Source: DASPFV01 sp035620975
GTDB lineage: Bacteria; Acidobacteriota; Vicinamibacteria; Vicinamibacterales; 2-12-FULL-66-21
DNA: 30,342 nt
Direction: 5' to 3'
Assembly: GCA_035620975.1 (NCBI GenBank)
Contig: DASPFV010000081.1
Location: 1 to 30,342, forward strand
The notes under the pieces are model-generated. The model made no database searches. It was not told the origin of the DNA and saw only the letters and a list, made by a program, of their open reading frames with translations. The position numbers and the translations under genes were made by a program. Positions 1-7,890 of the stretch are shown here, piece after piece. Numbering within the stretch: the stretch's first letter is position 1; each line of letters begins with the position of its first letter.

Positions 1-480
1 AAGATGAGCGTCGGCATGCTGTGCCTCGGGAAGCACTGGAACGGCCTCAGTTACCGCTACGAAGATCGCCGCTCGGACTTCGACAACCTGCCGGCGCCGG
101 ACATTCCGGCCCCCCTCCACGTCATCGCCCGCACCCTCGCCGCAGACGCCGGCTTTGCCATCCAGCCCGACGTGTGCATCCTCAACTACTACTCGGCCGA
201 CGCGAGGCTGGGCGTGCACCAGGACAAAGACGAACGCCCCGAAACCCTCGCCGCCGGCATCCCCATCGTCTCGATCTCCCTCGGCGACGCCGCGCGCTTC
301 GTCATCGGGGGCCTGTCGCGGCGGGAGCCCACACAGCCGCTGTTGCTCCATTCCGGCGATGCGCTGGTGATGGGCGGGCCCTCGCGCCTCCGATACCACG
401 GCGTGACCCGCATCCTCCCCGGGACGGCCCCGCAGGGCACGGGCCCGGGAAGATTCAACCTGACCTTCCGGCAGTGGTGA
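1..480 (+). CDS. alkB: AlkB-type Fe(II)/2-oxoglutarate-dependent DNA dealkylation dioxygenase, 5' end cut off by the window edge
   Basis: AlkB removes N-alkyl lesions (1-methyladenine, 3-methylcytosine) from nucleic acid by oxidative demethylation in the cytoplasm. Counting from the first in-window ATG at position 4, the fragment holds the whole catalytic core. The iron ligands are H72 and D74 (in VHQDKDE) and H132 (in SRLRYHG). The 2-oxoglutarate/substrate arginines are R150 and R156 in the C-terminal RFNLTFRQW motif. E. coli AlkB is 216 residues, and its N-terminal nucleotide-lid region is absent from the 158 residues seen here. The frame is open to the window edge, so the true start lies upstream and the ATG at 4 is probably internal. 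The gene is followed by a gene-poor stretch carrying a decayed copy of its own 3' end. Family assignment is firm. Confidence 0.93.
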   Translation, partial: KMSVGMLCLGKHWNGLSYRYEDRRSDFDNLPAPDIPAPLHVIARTLAADAGFAIQPDVCILNYYSADARLGVHQDKDERPETLAAGIPIVSISLGDAARFVIGGLSRREPTQPLLLHSGDALVMGGPSRLRYHGVTRILPGTAPQGTGPGRFNLTFRQW

Positions 481-589
481 GAGGCCGGGCGCGCTGACAA
501 CCGCGCGCGCCTGCACAATCTCGAGGACCTCCTCGCCCTTCCCGGGCTGAGACACGGGAGGGCAGAACCGTTGAAACTCTCGCGCGGAT
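373..589 (+). repeat. Direct repeat copy 1: 3' end of alkB plus about 110 bases of downstream sequence
   Basis: This segment recurs at 916-1127. The first 34 bases (373-406 and 916-949) are identical. The remainder is colinear with scattered substitutions and a few small indels after the alkB stop. Homology fades after the shared AACCGTTG and CTCGCG..GGAT blocks. Copy 1 is the functional one, since its coding part is the end of the intact alkB frame. Confidence 0.85.
536..562 (+). terminator. Candidate hairpin downstream of alkB
   Basis: The arms TCCCG and CGGGA are extended by CCC/GGG across a one-base bulge and enclose a loop of about ten bases, 55-80 bases past the alkB stop. There is no T-run after it, so it is a weak terminator call. 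It lies inside the segment that is duplicated at 916-1127, where the hairpin is not preserved. Confidence 0.25.
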
Positions 590-793
590 ATCGTCGACAC
601 GACCCGTCTGCCCAGTGCCGGCGTGAAGCAGGAACGACGCGCAGAACGTGGGCTGATCGACTTCGGCCAAAATACGCCACCGTCGGACGCCGCCTCGCCG
701 CTACTTTCGGAACGTCAGATGTCGCACAAATCGGGCGCCGCGCCGGAGCCTTTCTCGTGGATTATGACTTCGATTCGTCGCAGAGTTGATGAT

Positions 794-949
794 ATGGCTG
801 ACACCGCCAAGCTCACCCTGGAATACATCGGCCGGCCGAATCAGGATCGATTCGACGGCGAGAAGGGCGAGAAGATGGTTACGCTGGTCGCTGGACGGCG
901 CTACCAGGTCGAAATGGCGGGCCCTCGCGCCTCCGATACCACGGCGTGA
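794..949 (+). CDS. Small 51-residue hypothetical ORF, chimeric at its 3' end
   Basis: The ORF starts at an ATG at 794 and encodes 51 residues. The first 41 (MADTAKLTLEYIGRPNQ..., then DGEKGEK and VTLVAGRRYQVE) have a normal, acidic/basic protein-like composition, unlike the arginine-rich shadows common in this GC-rich DNA. The last ten (GPRASDTTA) come from the alkB-derived repeat read in a different frame. It therefore looks like the front of a formerly longer gene cut by the duplication breakpoint at 916. There is only a weak ribosome site (AGAG) upstream. I do not recognise the family. It could be a degraded gene rather than a translated one. Confidence 0.35.
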   Translation: MADTAKLTLEYIGRPNQDRFDGEKGEKMVTLVAGRRYQVEMAGPRASDTTA

Positions 950-1017
950 TCCACATCTTCCCGGAGACGGCCCCGCAGGACACGGGCCCGGGAAGGTTCA
1001 GCCTGACCTTCCGGTAG
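916..1017 (+). pseudogene. alkB 3'-end pseudogene fragment
   Basis: Read in the frame that aligns with the intact gene, this fragment encodes the last 33 or so residues of AlkB from GGPSRLRYHG to GRFSLTFR and then stops at TAG. Compared with the intact gene it shows T-to-I, R-to-H, L-to-F, G-to-E, G-to-D and N-to-S changes, plus Q-to-stop in the final FRQW motif. It has no upstream alkB sequence: homology begins abruptly at 916. It cannot encode an enzyme, because the HxD iron ligands are missing. It most likely arose by local duplication of the gene end or by loss of an intervening gene body after a larger duplication. Confidence 0.8.
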
Positions 1018-1127
1018 TGCTGGAGGCCGGACGCGCTCGACCGCGCGCGCCGGCACGATCGCGACGGCCTGCTCGCCGCTCTCGGCTGAATCACAGGGCG
1101 ACACAACCGTTGGAAGACTCGCGTGGA
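916..1127 (+). repeat. Direct repeat copy 2: diverged duplicate of the alkB 3' end and downstream flank
   Basis: Colinear with 373-589 at an offset of 543 bases. In the coding part nearly all differences are transitions, and most of these are C-to-T or G-to-A relative to copy 1, including the CAG-to-TAG change that creates a premature stop. Such a pattern fits decay of a redundant copy without selection. Confidence 0.85.
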
Positions 1128-1373
1128 TGCAAACCGGGCTCACCTTGCTGATGACTGAACACAGCAGGCTCAGCCCAGGCCGATGCGCAGATCGTCGATG
1201 GCACCCGACGAAAACCGTCAGCTGCCGCACGAATCAGTCGGTCGGCTGTCCCTCCCGCCCGGGTCGACCCACCCAGATTCCAAGGGCTCCCGCGACGACG
1301 CCGGTCCGACCCGCTGGCAGCGCGGATGCACGTGATGTCCCTGGCCGCGCTCTGACCGGTGTCCAACCTCTGG

Positions 1374-2468
1374 ATGAGACACGTCCCACTCGCCACTCTC
1401 GCCGTCGCGCTGACTGCCTCCGCCGCAACAGCCCAGACTCCCCCGCCGGAGACGAACGCCTACGAGGTGATCGCGGCCGGGCCGGTGCCCCTCCCGGCTC
1501 CGTGCGCCTGCATCGCGAATCCCTTCACTATGCCTTCGGCCAGGCCCGGATGGGGATACGGCTCGGGTCCGGCGGCGCCCGATACCCCGGCGCCCCCGTC
1601 CGACGCCGACCGCAAGCGCGCCGCGGCGGAGTACGCGGAAGAGCGCGCCCGGTTGGGGGCGCTGGTCGAAGACGCCCGTCGGGGAAATCCCCACGCGACG
1701 ATCAGCGTCGCACGCCACATGGCGGAGGGCACCGAGGCCGAGCGGAAAGCCGCGGTGCGCTGGTTCCAGCTCGCCGCGCGGCAGGGCCATGACGATGCGC
1801 CTGTTGCGCTCGCCTATCGGTATCGGCGCGGCGTCGGCGTGAAGCAGAACGACAGGACGGCTGCCTACTGGTACTACACGGCCGCATCGCGTGGCAGCCG
1901 CGTGGCGATGGTTGCCCTCGGCCTGATGTATGCCGCGGGCCGCGGTGTCCCGGAGAGCTGGGACACGGCAGTCGCCTGGTGGCAGCACGCGGCGGCGGAA
2001 CCCGGCCTGCCCATCGCGTCGCGATTCCTGGGTGACGCCTACGCCTGCGGGCTGGGCGTCGCACGCAGCCTTGAAGCCGCGGTCCTCGCCTACCGGGACG
2101 CCGCAAAACGCGGCGAGCTGAGCAGCAGCGTCCAGCTCGGACGCATCTACGAGTCGGGCTGCGTCGCGATTGACGACGAGACCGCGCTCGAGGCTTACAA
2201 GACGGCCGCGGATCAAGGCGATCCGGAAGCGCAGGTCGCGCTCAGCCGGATGCTCCTGGAAGGGCGCGGCGGCACGGGCCATCAGCCGCACGAGGCGTAC
2301 ATGTGGGCCAGGATCGCCGAGCGCCGGCTCGCCGACGGCGAGCTCCGGGCCCTCGCCAGCGTCAGGGCGGCAGACGCAGCGCGCCACCTGTCCGCCGCCG
2401 ACCGACAGGACATCGAAAAGCTCGTCGCCGCGCTGATCGACGAGAACACCAAACCAATCTGGAGATGA
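1374..2468 (+). CDS. Exported Sel1-like repeat (TPR-type) protein
   Basis: The 364-residue product begins with a cleavable signal peptide (MRHVPLATLAVALTASAATAQ). A proline-rich linker follows, then at least five Sel1-like repeats. These carry the usual A..LG.MY..G.GV....AA.WY..AA..G pattern, seen for example as ALAYRYRRGVGV, ALGLMYAAGRGV and LGRIYESGC. Sel1 repeats are alpha-solenoids that bind protein partners and are not enzymatic. I chose the ATG at 1374 because it places a compact n-region before the hydrophobic core; a GTG at 1359 in the same frame would add five residues. No strong ribosome site is visible for either. The last bases overlap the next gene's possible first ATG (ATGA at 2465), so the two are co-transcribed. 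The location is probably periplasmic, and the partner is unknown. Confidence 0.82.
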   Translation: MRHVPLATLAVALTASAATAQTPPPETNAYEVIAAGPVPLPAPCACIANPFTMPSARPGWGYGSGPAAPDTPAPPSDADRKRAAAEYAEERARLGALVEDARRGNPHATISVARHMAEGTEAERKAAVRWFQLAARQGHDDAPVALAYRYRRGVGVKQNDRTAAYWYYTAASRGSRVAMVALGLMYAAGRGVPESWDTAVAWWQHAAAEPGLPIASRFLGDAYACGLGVARSLEAAVLAYRDAAKRGELSSSVQLGRIYESGCVAIDDETALEAYKTAADQGDPEAQVALSRMLLEGRGGTGHQPHEAYMWARIAERRLADGELRALASVRAADAARHLSAADRQDIEKLVAALIDENTKPIWR

Positions 2469-2473
2469 ACGGG

Positions 2474-3427
2474 ATGCCACGCCTTTCCGACCGGACGCTC
2501 GGGACTGTCGCTGCGGCGGCGCTCGCCGGTAATCTGCTCCTCCCCCACGCTGCCGGCGCGCAGTCCGTGAGCGTGACCGGGACCAGAGTCTCGATGACGC
2601 CGCCGGCCGGCTTCGTCGAGGCCGCGGAGTTCCCCGGATTCCACCACCCGGAGGCTGAAGCCTCCATCATGGTCACGGAGCTCCCCGTGCCAGCGGCGGA
2701 GATGCAGCGCGGCATGACGAGGCAGGCGCTCGCCACGAAGGGCATCACCGTCCTCTCGTCCACCCGCACAGACGTGGGAGGCGACGCCGCGCTGCTGCTG
2801 CAGGTCTCTCAGAAAGCGGGCGGGCGCGACGTGCTGAAGTGGATGCTCATCGGCGGCGACCCGACCGTCACGATCATGATCGTCGGGGGCTACCCACGCG
2901 CCGCCGATCCGCAGCTCGGCGCGGCCATGAAGCGCTCGGTCCTGAGTGCGAGCTGGGGCGCAAGCGGACCGGCGGACCCCTTCGCCGGCCTTCTCTACCG
3001 GATCGATCCGAGCGCGAGGCTCAAGCTCGCCGGACGCATGAGCAACATGATCATGCTCACCGAGTCGGGCGACTCGAGGCTGAGGAGCGCGGACGAGGCG
3101 TTCTACTCCGTCGGGAACTCGATCGGCCGGATGGAGATCGGCGACCTGGCCGGCTTCTCGGAACGCCGCGCCCGCCAGCTGCCCCAAACCGCCGAGCTGC
3201 GCAACGTAACGGGGGGACCAGTCATCGTCGACGGCCTGCCCGGCTACGAGCTCCTGGCCGACGCCACGCACGCGAAGACGGGCCGGGAGATCAAGCTGTA
3301 TCAGGTCATCGTCCCCAGCGAGGGCGGCTACTACATCATGATCGGCCTCGTGACGCGGGAGCGCGGGCCGGAGATGGTGCCCGAGTTCCGAAACGTCACC
3401 AACACGTTCCGCAGAGCGTCGCGCTGA
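2474..3427 (+). CDS. Exported protein of unknown function, two similar halves
   Basis: The 317-residue product has an N-terminal signal peptide (about residues 1-30, ending near HAAGAQ). The rest appears to contain two alpha/beta units of roughly 140 residues. Each starts with a small-beta stretch (VSMTPPAGFVEA; then LLYRIDPSARLKLAGR) and ends with a KW/YQV..GG.Y.IMIG-type strand and a helix before a terminal 'TFR'. This resembles the PsbP/DcrB/Mog1-like fold of many small exported bacterial proteins, but the link is tentative. The start at 2474 has a GGAG nine bases upstream. The ATG at 2465 overlaps the preceding stop but sits too close to that GGAG. Translational coupling to the Sel1 gene suggests that they act together in the envelope. 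Function not assigned. Confidence 0.72.
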   Translation: MPRLSDRTLGTVAAAALAGNLLLPHAAGAQSVSVTGTRVSMTPPAGFVEAAEFPGFHHPEAEASIMVTELPVPAAEMQRGMTRQALATKGITVLSSTRTDVGGDAALLLQVSQKAGGRDVLKWMLIGGDPTVTIMIVGGYPRAADPQLGAAMKRSVLSASWGASGPADPFAGLLYRIDPSARLKLAGRMSNMIMLTESGDSRLRSADEAFYSVGNSIGRMEIGDLAGFSERRARQLPQTAELRNVTGGPVIVDGLPGYELLADATHAKTGREIKLYQVIVPSEGGYYIMIGLVTRERGPEMVPEFRNVTNTFRRASR

Positions 3428-3482
3428 GACCAGCAGGGCTGACCCCGCCAGCGCCTCGTCGCAACTTCCCCCCCTGCTGTGC

Positions 3483-3510
3483 TTGACTCCGGCATCCTGG
3501 GGCCTACATT
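3483..3510 (+). promoter_or_regulatory. Candidate sigma-70-type promoter for the PhoX-like gene
   Basis: TTGACT (3483-3488) and TACATT (3505-3510) are separated by 16 bases, with the start codon at 3574. This would give a leader of about 57 bases that contains a small TTGGT/ACCAA hairpin and the GGGGGGGAACC ribosome site. Confidence 0.4.
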
Positions 3511-3573
3511 CCTGCTCTGCACGTAACCAACCTCGCTCGGCACCATTGGTTCGGACCAACCCGGGGGGGAACC

Positions 3574-4890
3574 ATGCTTCGACGTATCACCTCACCTGGA
3601 TTCGTGGTGGCCGTGTGCTTCGGCGCGCTGCTCGCCGCATCCGCTCGAACAGGTGGCTCGGCTGTCCGCAACGCATTCGACTTCGAGCCGCTGCCCGCTT
3701 CCGCGGCCTGCGTGCCGGGAGGCGCCGGCACGTTTCCGAACGAGGAGCCATTCATTCTGCCTGCCGGGTTCATACAGACCGTCGTCGCCCGCGAGGGGGA
3801 CGGCGGATCTATCGAGCGGTTCGACATGCTTACGCTGAACGAAACGGGGCCGCACGCGGGACGGTACCTTTACCGATCGCACGAGACCCTCGAGGACGGA
3901 CAGGTCACCGTGACCGACCTCGCGACGGGCGTCACCAGCGTGCTCGCGGAGCGCCCTGACTGGAACCGGCTGGACGGACTCGTATGGACCAAGTGGCACA
4001 CCCTGCTGGTCGGCGAAGAAATGCGCCCGGGCCGAACGCCCTCCACCTCCGACCCGCTCGTGCCACAGGCGCTGGCGGGTCTGGTCTACGAAGTGGATCC
4101 CGTGAGCGGCGCCAGCGTGCCGCTTGCGGCACTGGGCGCTAAGGCTCACGAAGGCATGCGCTTCGATCCCGAGGGCAACCTCTACAGCATCTCGGAAACA
4201 GCGCCCACCCCGGTCCCGCCCGGCGGACCCGGAGGCTATATCTTCAAGTTCGTTCCAGATCAGCCGGGCGACCTCTCGAGCGGGCAGCTCTACGCGCTGA
4301 AGATCGTCGCTCCGACTGGAGACCGCACCGGCGAGGCCATCTGGGTGCCGCTGGATCGCACGCTGGTTCAGGTCGACGCCGACATGGCCGCCACTCAGGC
4401 CGGCGCCACCGGCTACGGCCGGCCGGAGGACGTCGAGATCGCGACCAGCACGGGCAACAGTCGCGGCGGCGCTACCATCGTGTACGTGGCGATCACGAAC
4501 GAGCATCGCGTGCTGCGCATCGATTTGCGCGAGCCAGGCGGCGGATCCGATCACGCGACGGCGTTCGTGTCGGACTACGTGCGTGCGGGTGTGAACGCAC
4601 CGGCGGACTTCATCAACCCCGACAACCTCGCGCTCGACGCGAGCGGCAACCTCTTCATCGCGGAGGACAGCACGACGCCGCCGGGCAACGATCTCTGGGT
4701 GGCCGTCCCCGGCGCAGGCAATCAGCTGCAGGCCGACACCACTGTCCGTTTCGCCAGTCTGACCGACTGCGAAGCCGAGGTGAGCGGGATCTACTTCGAC
4801 CGGCGCGGCCAGTTGTTCGTCAACGTGCTGCACGTGCTCGGGACGGTGCAGCCCGATCTGACGATGCTGATCCGGGAGGCTCGGCCCTGA
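3574..4890 (+). CDS. PhoX-like (DUF839) exported beta-propeller protein
   Basis: The 438-residue protein has a signal peptide (about residues 1-25) and a series of beta-propeller-like segments. Characteristic DUF839/PhoX stretches are visible: DGLVWTKWHTLLVGEE, GYGRPEDVEI, NPDNLALDASGNLFIAED and EVSGIYFDRRGQLFVNVLH. PhoX proteins are Ca2+/Fe3+-dependent alkaline phosphatases, but many DUF839 members are not known to be active. This one is shorter than classical PhoX (over 600 residues) and I cannot place all metal ligands, so enzyme activity is uncertain. The ATG is preceded by a G-rich ribosome site (GGGGGGGAACC). The gene stands alone, 146 bases after the preceding pair and convergent with the flavoprotein gene. 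Export to the periplasm is likely. Confidence 0.8.
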   Translation: MLRRITSPGFVVAVCFGALLAASARTGGSAVRNAFDFEPLPASAACVPGGAGTFPNEEPFILPAGFIQTVVAREGDGGSIERFDMLTLNETGPHAGRYLYRSHETLEDGQVTVTDLATGVTSVLAERPDWNRLDGLVWTKWHTLLVGEEMRPGRTPSTSDPLVPQALAGLVYEVDPVSGASVPLAALGAKAHEGMRFDPEGNLYSISETAPTPVPPGGPGGYIFKFVPDQPGDLSSGQLYALKIVAPTGDRTGEAIWVPLDRTLVQVDADMAATQAGATGYGRPEDVEIATSTGNSRGGATIVYVAITNEHRVLRIDLREPGGGSDHATAFVSDYVRAGVNAPADFINPDNLALDASGNLFIAEDSTTPPGNDLWVAVPGAGNQLQADTTVRFASLTDCEAEVSGIYFDRRGQLFVNVLHVLGTVQPDLTMLIREARP

Positions 4891-4902
4891 ACCGATGACC
4901 GA

Positions 4903-4922
4903 GGCTCGCCCTTCGTCGAGCC
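4903..4922. terminator. Small hairpin between convergent genes
   Basis: GGCTCG and CGAGCC form a 6-bp stem with an 8-base loop, 12 bases after the PhoX-like stop and 60 bases before the stop of the opposing flavoprotein gene. There is no T-run on either strand, so this is only a weak call. Confidence 0.25.
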
Positions 4923-4981
4923 CGGGCGGCACGTCCCGCGCCGCGGCCGACGAACGGCGAGCCGACACCCTGTGTCGACGC

Positions 4982-6397
4982 TCAGCGCGTCTCGATCATC
5001 GCCTGCGGCGCGGTCGTCATCGAACGGTCCGCTTCGATCGTCAGCGGACTGTCGTGGCCGACACACGCGCGGACCACGCGCGCCACGATCGACGGCCGGA
5101 AGAGCGTCGGCGCCGGTTCGAGCAGGTTCGCCACGTCGAAGAACGCGCGGCACACGACGCGGTCGGTCGCCGCGGCCCGGTGCACGTGATTCAGGTACCA
5201 GTTCACGACGTCCGTCCCCGCCGGGCGACGCCCCGTGACGCCCTCGAAGGCCATGTCGCTGCCCGCGGCAATCGTCCATGGCGTGTCGATGATCCGGCTC
5301 GCCGCCTTGAAGAACGGCTTCGAGACCGCCGCGGGCGTGGACGCGCGGCTCAGCGCCTCGGCCAGTGCGAGCGCCTCGAGCGTCGCCACGCTCATGCCCT
5401 GACCGTAGAGCGGGTTGAAGCTGCACATCGCGTCGCCCATCACGAGATAACGCCCGGGGAAGCGGCGCATGCGCTCGTAGCGCCGGCGGAGGTTCGATGG
5501 GAACACGTAGCCCACGGCCTCGGTCAGCGGCTCCGCGTCGCGGATGACCTCGTAGATGTCCGGCCGCGGCAGCTCCCGCGCGAACGCGACGAAGCCCTCC
5601 AGGTCGAGCGGCGCCCGCGTGCCGAGCCAGCCACCCATCGAGACGATCCAGCGGTTCCCCTCCATCGCCAGCATGAATCCGACCGCGCGCTCGCGCGGCG
5701 GCTTCGGCGCCAGGATCGCGCCGTTGTCGCCGCCCAGGTCGCGCGGCCGCCTCCGGAACGTCATGGACGTGTAACGGATGTCGACGGGCACCTCCTCGAC
5801 GGCCGGCCGGCCATACCCCAGTTCCTCGAGCCAGTCGGCCGATCGCGACGCGCGTCCGCCGGCATCGACCACCAGGTCCGCCGCGACACGAACGGCAGGT
5901 TTCTGCCCGCGACTGACCTGAACGCCGCCGACGACACCCGACTCCTCCGTCAACCCGAGCACGTGGCTCTCGTCGTCGATGCGCACGTTCGGAATCTGCA
6001 GCACCTGCGCCCGGAGCGTGGTCTCGAGCAGCGCGCGGCTCAGCAGCAGGCCGTCGAACCCGCTCCGGAACTTCGCCTTGTAACAGCCGTGCTGGAACCA
6101 GCGCACGTCTCCGATGATGTCGCCAGGCACGGCGCCGCGCTGGAGCAGCTCACGCTCGAGGTCCGGGAACAGCCGCTTCAGCCCCCGGTAGCCGCTGGCC
6201 AGCAGCCCGTGACCGTGGCGGCCCTGCGGGACCGCCTTGCGGTTCTCGACCGCCGACGGCAGCACGTCCCGATCGAACAGGGTGACCCGCTGGAAATGCG
6301 CGGCGAGGATCCGCGCGGCCAGCAACCCGCTGATGCTGGCTCCAATCACCAACGCATGAGTGCCGAGGAGACGGCCGGGAGGGGGAACGACGTGCAT
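4982..6397 (-). CDS. FAD-dependent monooxygenase/oxidoreductase (group A flavoprotein type)
   Basis: The 471-residue cytoplasmic protein has the three landmarks of the p-hydroxybenzoate-hydroxylase-like fold. These are an N-terminal dinucleotide-binding loop (VIGASISGLLAARIL, about residues 17-31), a central DG-type motif (DLVVDAGGRAS, about 174-184) and the second FAD-binding GD motif (GDAMCSFNPLYGQGMS, about 321-336). The RKAVPQGRHGHGLL stretch near residue 55 is typical of a subfamily related to polyketide and terpenoid hydroxylases and epoxidases. The substrate is unknown. The GASISG loop is a relaxed version of GxGxxG. The start at 6397 is set by a good ribosome site (AAAAGGAGCCCCT) just upstream. 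An in-frame ATG at 6457 would add 20 residues without such a site. The upstream gap carries the GATTG repeat array. Confidence 0.85.
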   Translation of the reverse strand: MHVVPPPGRLLGTHALVIGASISGLLAARILAAHFQRVTLFDRDVLPSAVENRKAVPQGRHGHGLLASGYRGLKRLFPDLERELLQRGAVPGDIIGDVRWFQHGCYKAKFRSGFDGLLLSRALLETTLRAQVLQIPNVRIDDESHVLGLTEESGVVGGVQVSRGQKPAVRVAADLVVDAGGRASRSADWLEELGYGRPAVEEVPVDIRYTSMTFRRRPRDLGGDNGAILAPKPPRERAVGFMLAMEGNRWIVSMGGWLGTRAPLDLEGFVAFARELPRPDIYEVIRDAEPLTEAVGYVFPSNLRRRYERMRRFPGRYLVMGDAMCSFNPLYGQGMSVATLEALALAEALSRASTPAAVSKPFFKAASRIIDTPWTIAAGSDMAFEGVTGRRPAGTDVVNWYLNHVHRAAATDRVVCRAFFDVANLLEPAPTLFRPSIVARVVRACVGHDSPLTIEADRSMTTAPQAMIETR

Positions 6398-6487
6398 AGG
6401 GGCTCCTTTTTGATTCGCCGACGTCGGAGCCCACGATACGGCCGCCCGGCAGGTCATTTCATGAGCAGGACGTTAGTGAGTGGTTAA

Positions 6488-6640
6488 ATTGCCGATTGCC
6501 GATTGAGGATTGCGGATTTGATTGACGATTGGCAGATTGGGGGATTGTTGATTGCGGATTGAGAGATTGGGAGATTCGGAGATTGGGAAATTGGGAGATT
6601 GGGAGATTGGGGGTGGCGGACTGCTGATTGTCGATTGGCC
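6488..6640. repeat. Degenerate GATTG heptamer/octamer tandem array
   Basis: About twenty units of GATTGNN (for example GATTGCC, GATTGAG, GATTGCG) follow one another with a 7-bp period. The array turns into 8-bp units of AGATTGGG near 6565-6610. It lies in the 329-base gap between the flavoprotein start and the PD40 gene stop, both on the minus strand. The array is strongly AT-rich relative to its surroundings. Apart from it, I see nothing in this gap. Confidence 0.9.
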
Positions 6641-6726
6641 GAGCCGCCGCCGGGACACCGTGCGCAGCCGGGCGGGGCCGAATCAGCTGGACGTCGCCAC
6701 CTCAATCGCAACGGATATCAGCAGCT

Positions 6727-7782
6727 CTATCGCCACTCCGCTATGAACACATTGGTCTCGCCTTCCGTCTTCGCCTGCCGGTTCGACGCGAACACCAGGC
6801 GCCGGCCGTCGGGCGAAAACATCGGGAAGCCGTCGAAGGTCTCGTTGTACGTCACGCGCTCCAGCCCGCTGCCGTCCACGTTGATGAGGTAGAGGTCGAA
6901 GTTGCGGCCCTTCGGGTCGTGAAGGTTCGAAGAAAAGATGATGCGCCTGCCGTCGGGGTGCCAGGACGGGGCGAAGTTGGCGCCGCCGAGCTTCGTGAGC
7001 TGCCTCAGGTTCGAGCCGTCACGATCCATGACGAACAGCTCGAGCGACGTCGGACGCCAGAGCCCCTGCTTCAGGAGCGCCCGGTAATCGTCCAGCTCCG
7101 GGCCGGGACCGAGCGGGCGGCCTCGAAAGACGATGCGCCTGCCGTCCCAGGAGAAGAACGGGCCGCCGTCCGGACCCGGCGAGTGGGTGAGCCGGCGGAC
7201 GTTGGATCCATCTCCGTTCATCGAGTAGATCTCCATGTCGCCGTCGCGCACGCTCGTGAAGGTGATGAGGCCGTCCGGCGCGATCGTCGCCTCCGCGTCG
7301 TAGCCGGGACTGTTCGTCAGCGGCGTCAGGCTCGATCCGTCTGAGCCGGCGCGGTAGATCTCGTAGCCCTCGTACACCGGCCAGACGTATCCACGGGCGA
7401 AGCTGGGCCGCGGCGGGCACGCTTCCGAGGCCGCGTGCGTCGAGGCGAAGAGAATCGCCTTCCCGCCCGGATAGAAGAACCCGCACGTCGTGCGACCGGT
7501 CCCGGTGCTGACCCGCCGGCGCCCGGTGCCGTCGACCCTCATCGTGTAGATCTGGTCGCACGGGTAATCGCCGGTGGTCGCCTGGTAGATGAGGCTCGCC
7601 CCGTCGGGCGAGAAATACGCCTCGGCGTTCTCGCCCCCGAACGTGAGCTGCCGGATGTTCGCGAGGCGTGTCTCCTGCCCGGCCTCCGGCGGTGCCTGGA
7701 CTGCGGCAGCCGGGGCCCCCTGCCACGCCCCCACGACTGTCGCCGCACCCGCCAGGCACGCCCCCGCAATCGATCTCGCCAT
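6727..7782 (-). CDS. Exported TolB-like WD40/PD40 beta-propeller protein
   Basis: The 351-residue protein begins with a signal peptide (MARSIAGACLAGAATVVGAW..AAAVQA). Five to six PD40 repeats follow, each with the 'lT....D..P.fSPDG..I.F.S.r.G...iy.m..DGs..rrLT' signature: AYFSPDGASLIYQ, FFSWDGRRIVFRG, SWHPDGRRIIFSS and FSPDGRRLVFASN. Such propellers resemble the TolB C-terminal domain and act as exported binding modules. Some sit next to peptidases, but none is adjacent here. The ATG at 7782 has an AGGGG a few bases upstream, and it is preferred over an in-frame start at 7896 because it places the signal peptide at the N-terminus. A CGGGTAATCG-encoded 'YPCDQIY' and a 'TTCGFFYPG' stretch add two cysteines that could pair in the periplasm. 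The gene is divergent from the cupredoxin operon. The ligand is unknown. Confidence 0.83.
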   Translation of the reverse strand: MARSIAGACLAGAATVVGAWQGAPAAAVQAPPEAGQETRLANIRQLTFGGENAEAYFSPDGASLIYQATTGDYPCDQIYTMRVDGTGRRRVSTGTGRTTCGFFYPGGKAILFASTHAASEACPPRPSFARGYVWPVYEGYEIYRAGSDGSSLTPLTNSPGYDAEATIAPDGLITFTSVRDGDMEIYSMNGDGSNVRRLTHSPGPDGGPFFSWDGRRIVFRGRPLGPGPELDDYRALLKQGLWRPTSLELFVMDRDGSNLRQLTKLGGANFAPSWHPDGRRIIFSSNLHDPKGRNFDLYLINVDGSGLERVTYNETFDGFPMFSPDGRRLVFASNRQAKTEGETNVFIAEWR

Positions 7783-7856
7783 CTCACGCCCCTGAACCAA
7801 GTCCTGACCGCCCCGGCCACATTCTCTCGAAAGGCGCAGGCGTATCCAAACTCCGG

Positions 7857-7878
7857 ATTCGTCCCTCAATTCGTCCCT
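7857..7878 (+). promoter_or_regulatory. Direct repeat of a 10-mer upstream of the sigma-54-like promoter
   Basis: ATTCGTCCCT occurs at 7857-7866 and again at 7869-7878, so the copies sit 12 bases apart. The pair ends 12 bases before the -24 element at 7891. CTCCGG and TTCGGAG flank the pair as a near-palindrome. It is a candidate activator or repressor site in the divergent PD40/cupredoxin intergenic region. Confidence 0.35.
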
Positions 7879-7890
7879 TCGGAGAGGAGG

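Noticed and set aside
490..580. Possible integron attC-like site after alkB, suggested by a GTTGAAA sequence and a duplicated downstream element
   Set aside because: The partner core RYYYAAC is not matched, the required stem pairing between the ends is absent, and no integrase is in the window.
1315..1330. Sigma-54-like TGGCAG-N5-ATGC upstream of the Sel1 gene
   Set aside because: Two mismatches in key positions. GG-N10-GC spacing is common by chance at this GC content, and no supporting site is nearby.
3574..4890. Functional PhoX phosphatase
   Set aside because: The family match is good, but the protein is much shorter than characterised PhoX and I could not place a full metal site, so I left the enzyme activity open.
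6488..6640. CRISPR array
   Set aside because: The units are only 7-8 bases with no spacers, and there are no cas genes. It is a simple tandem array.
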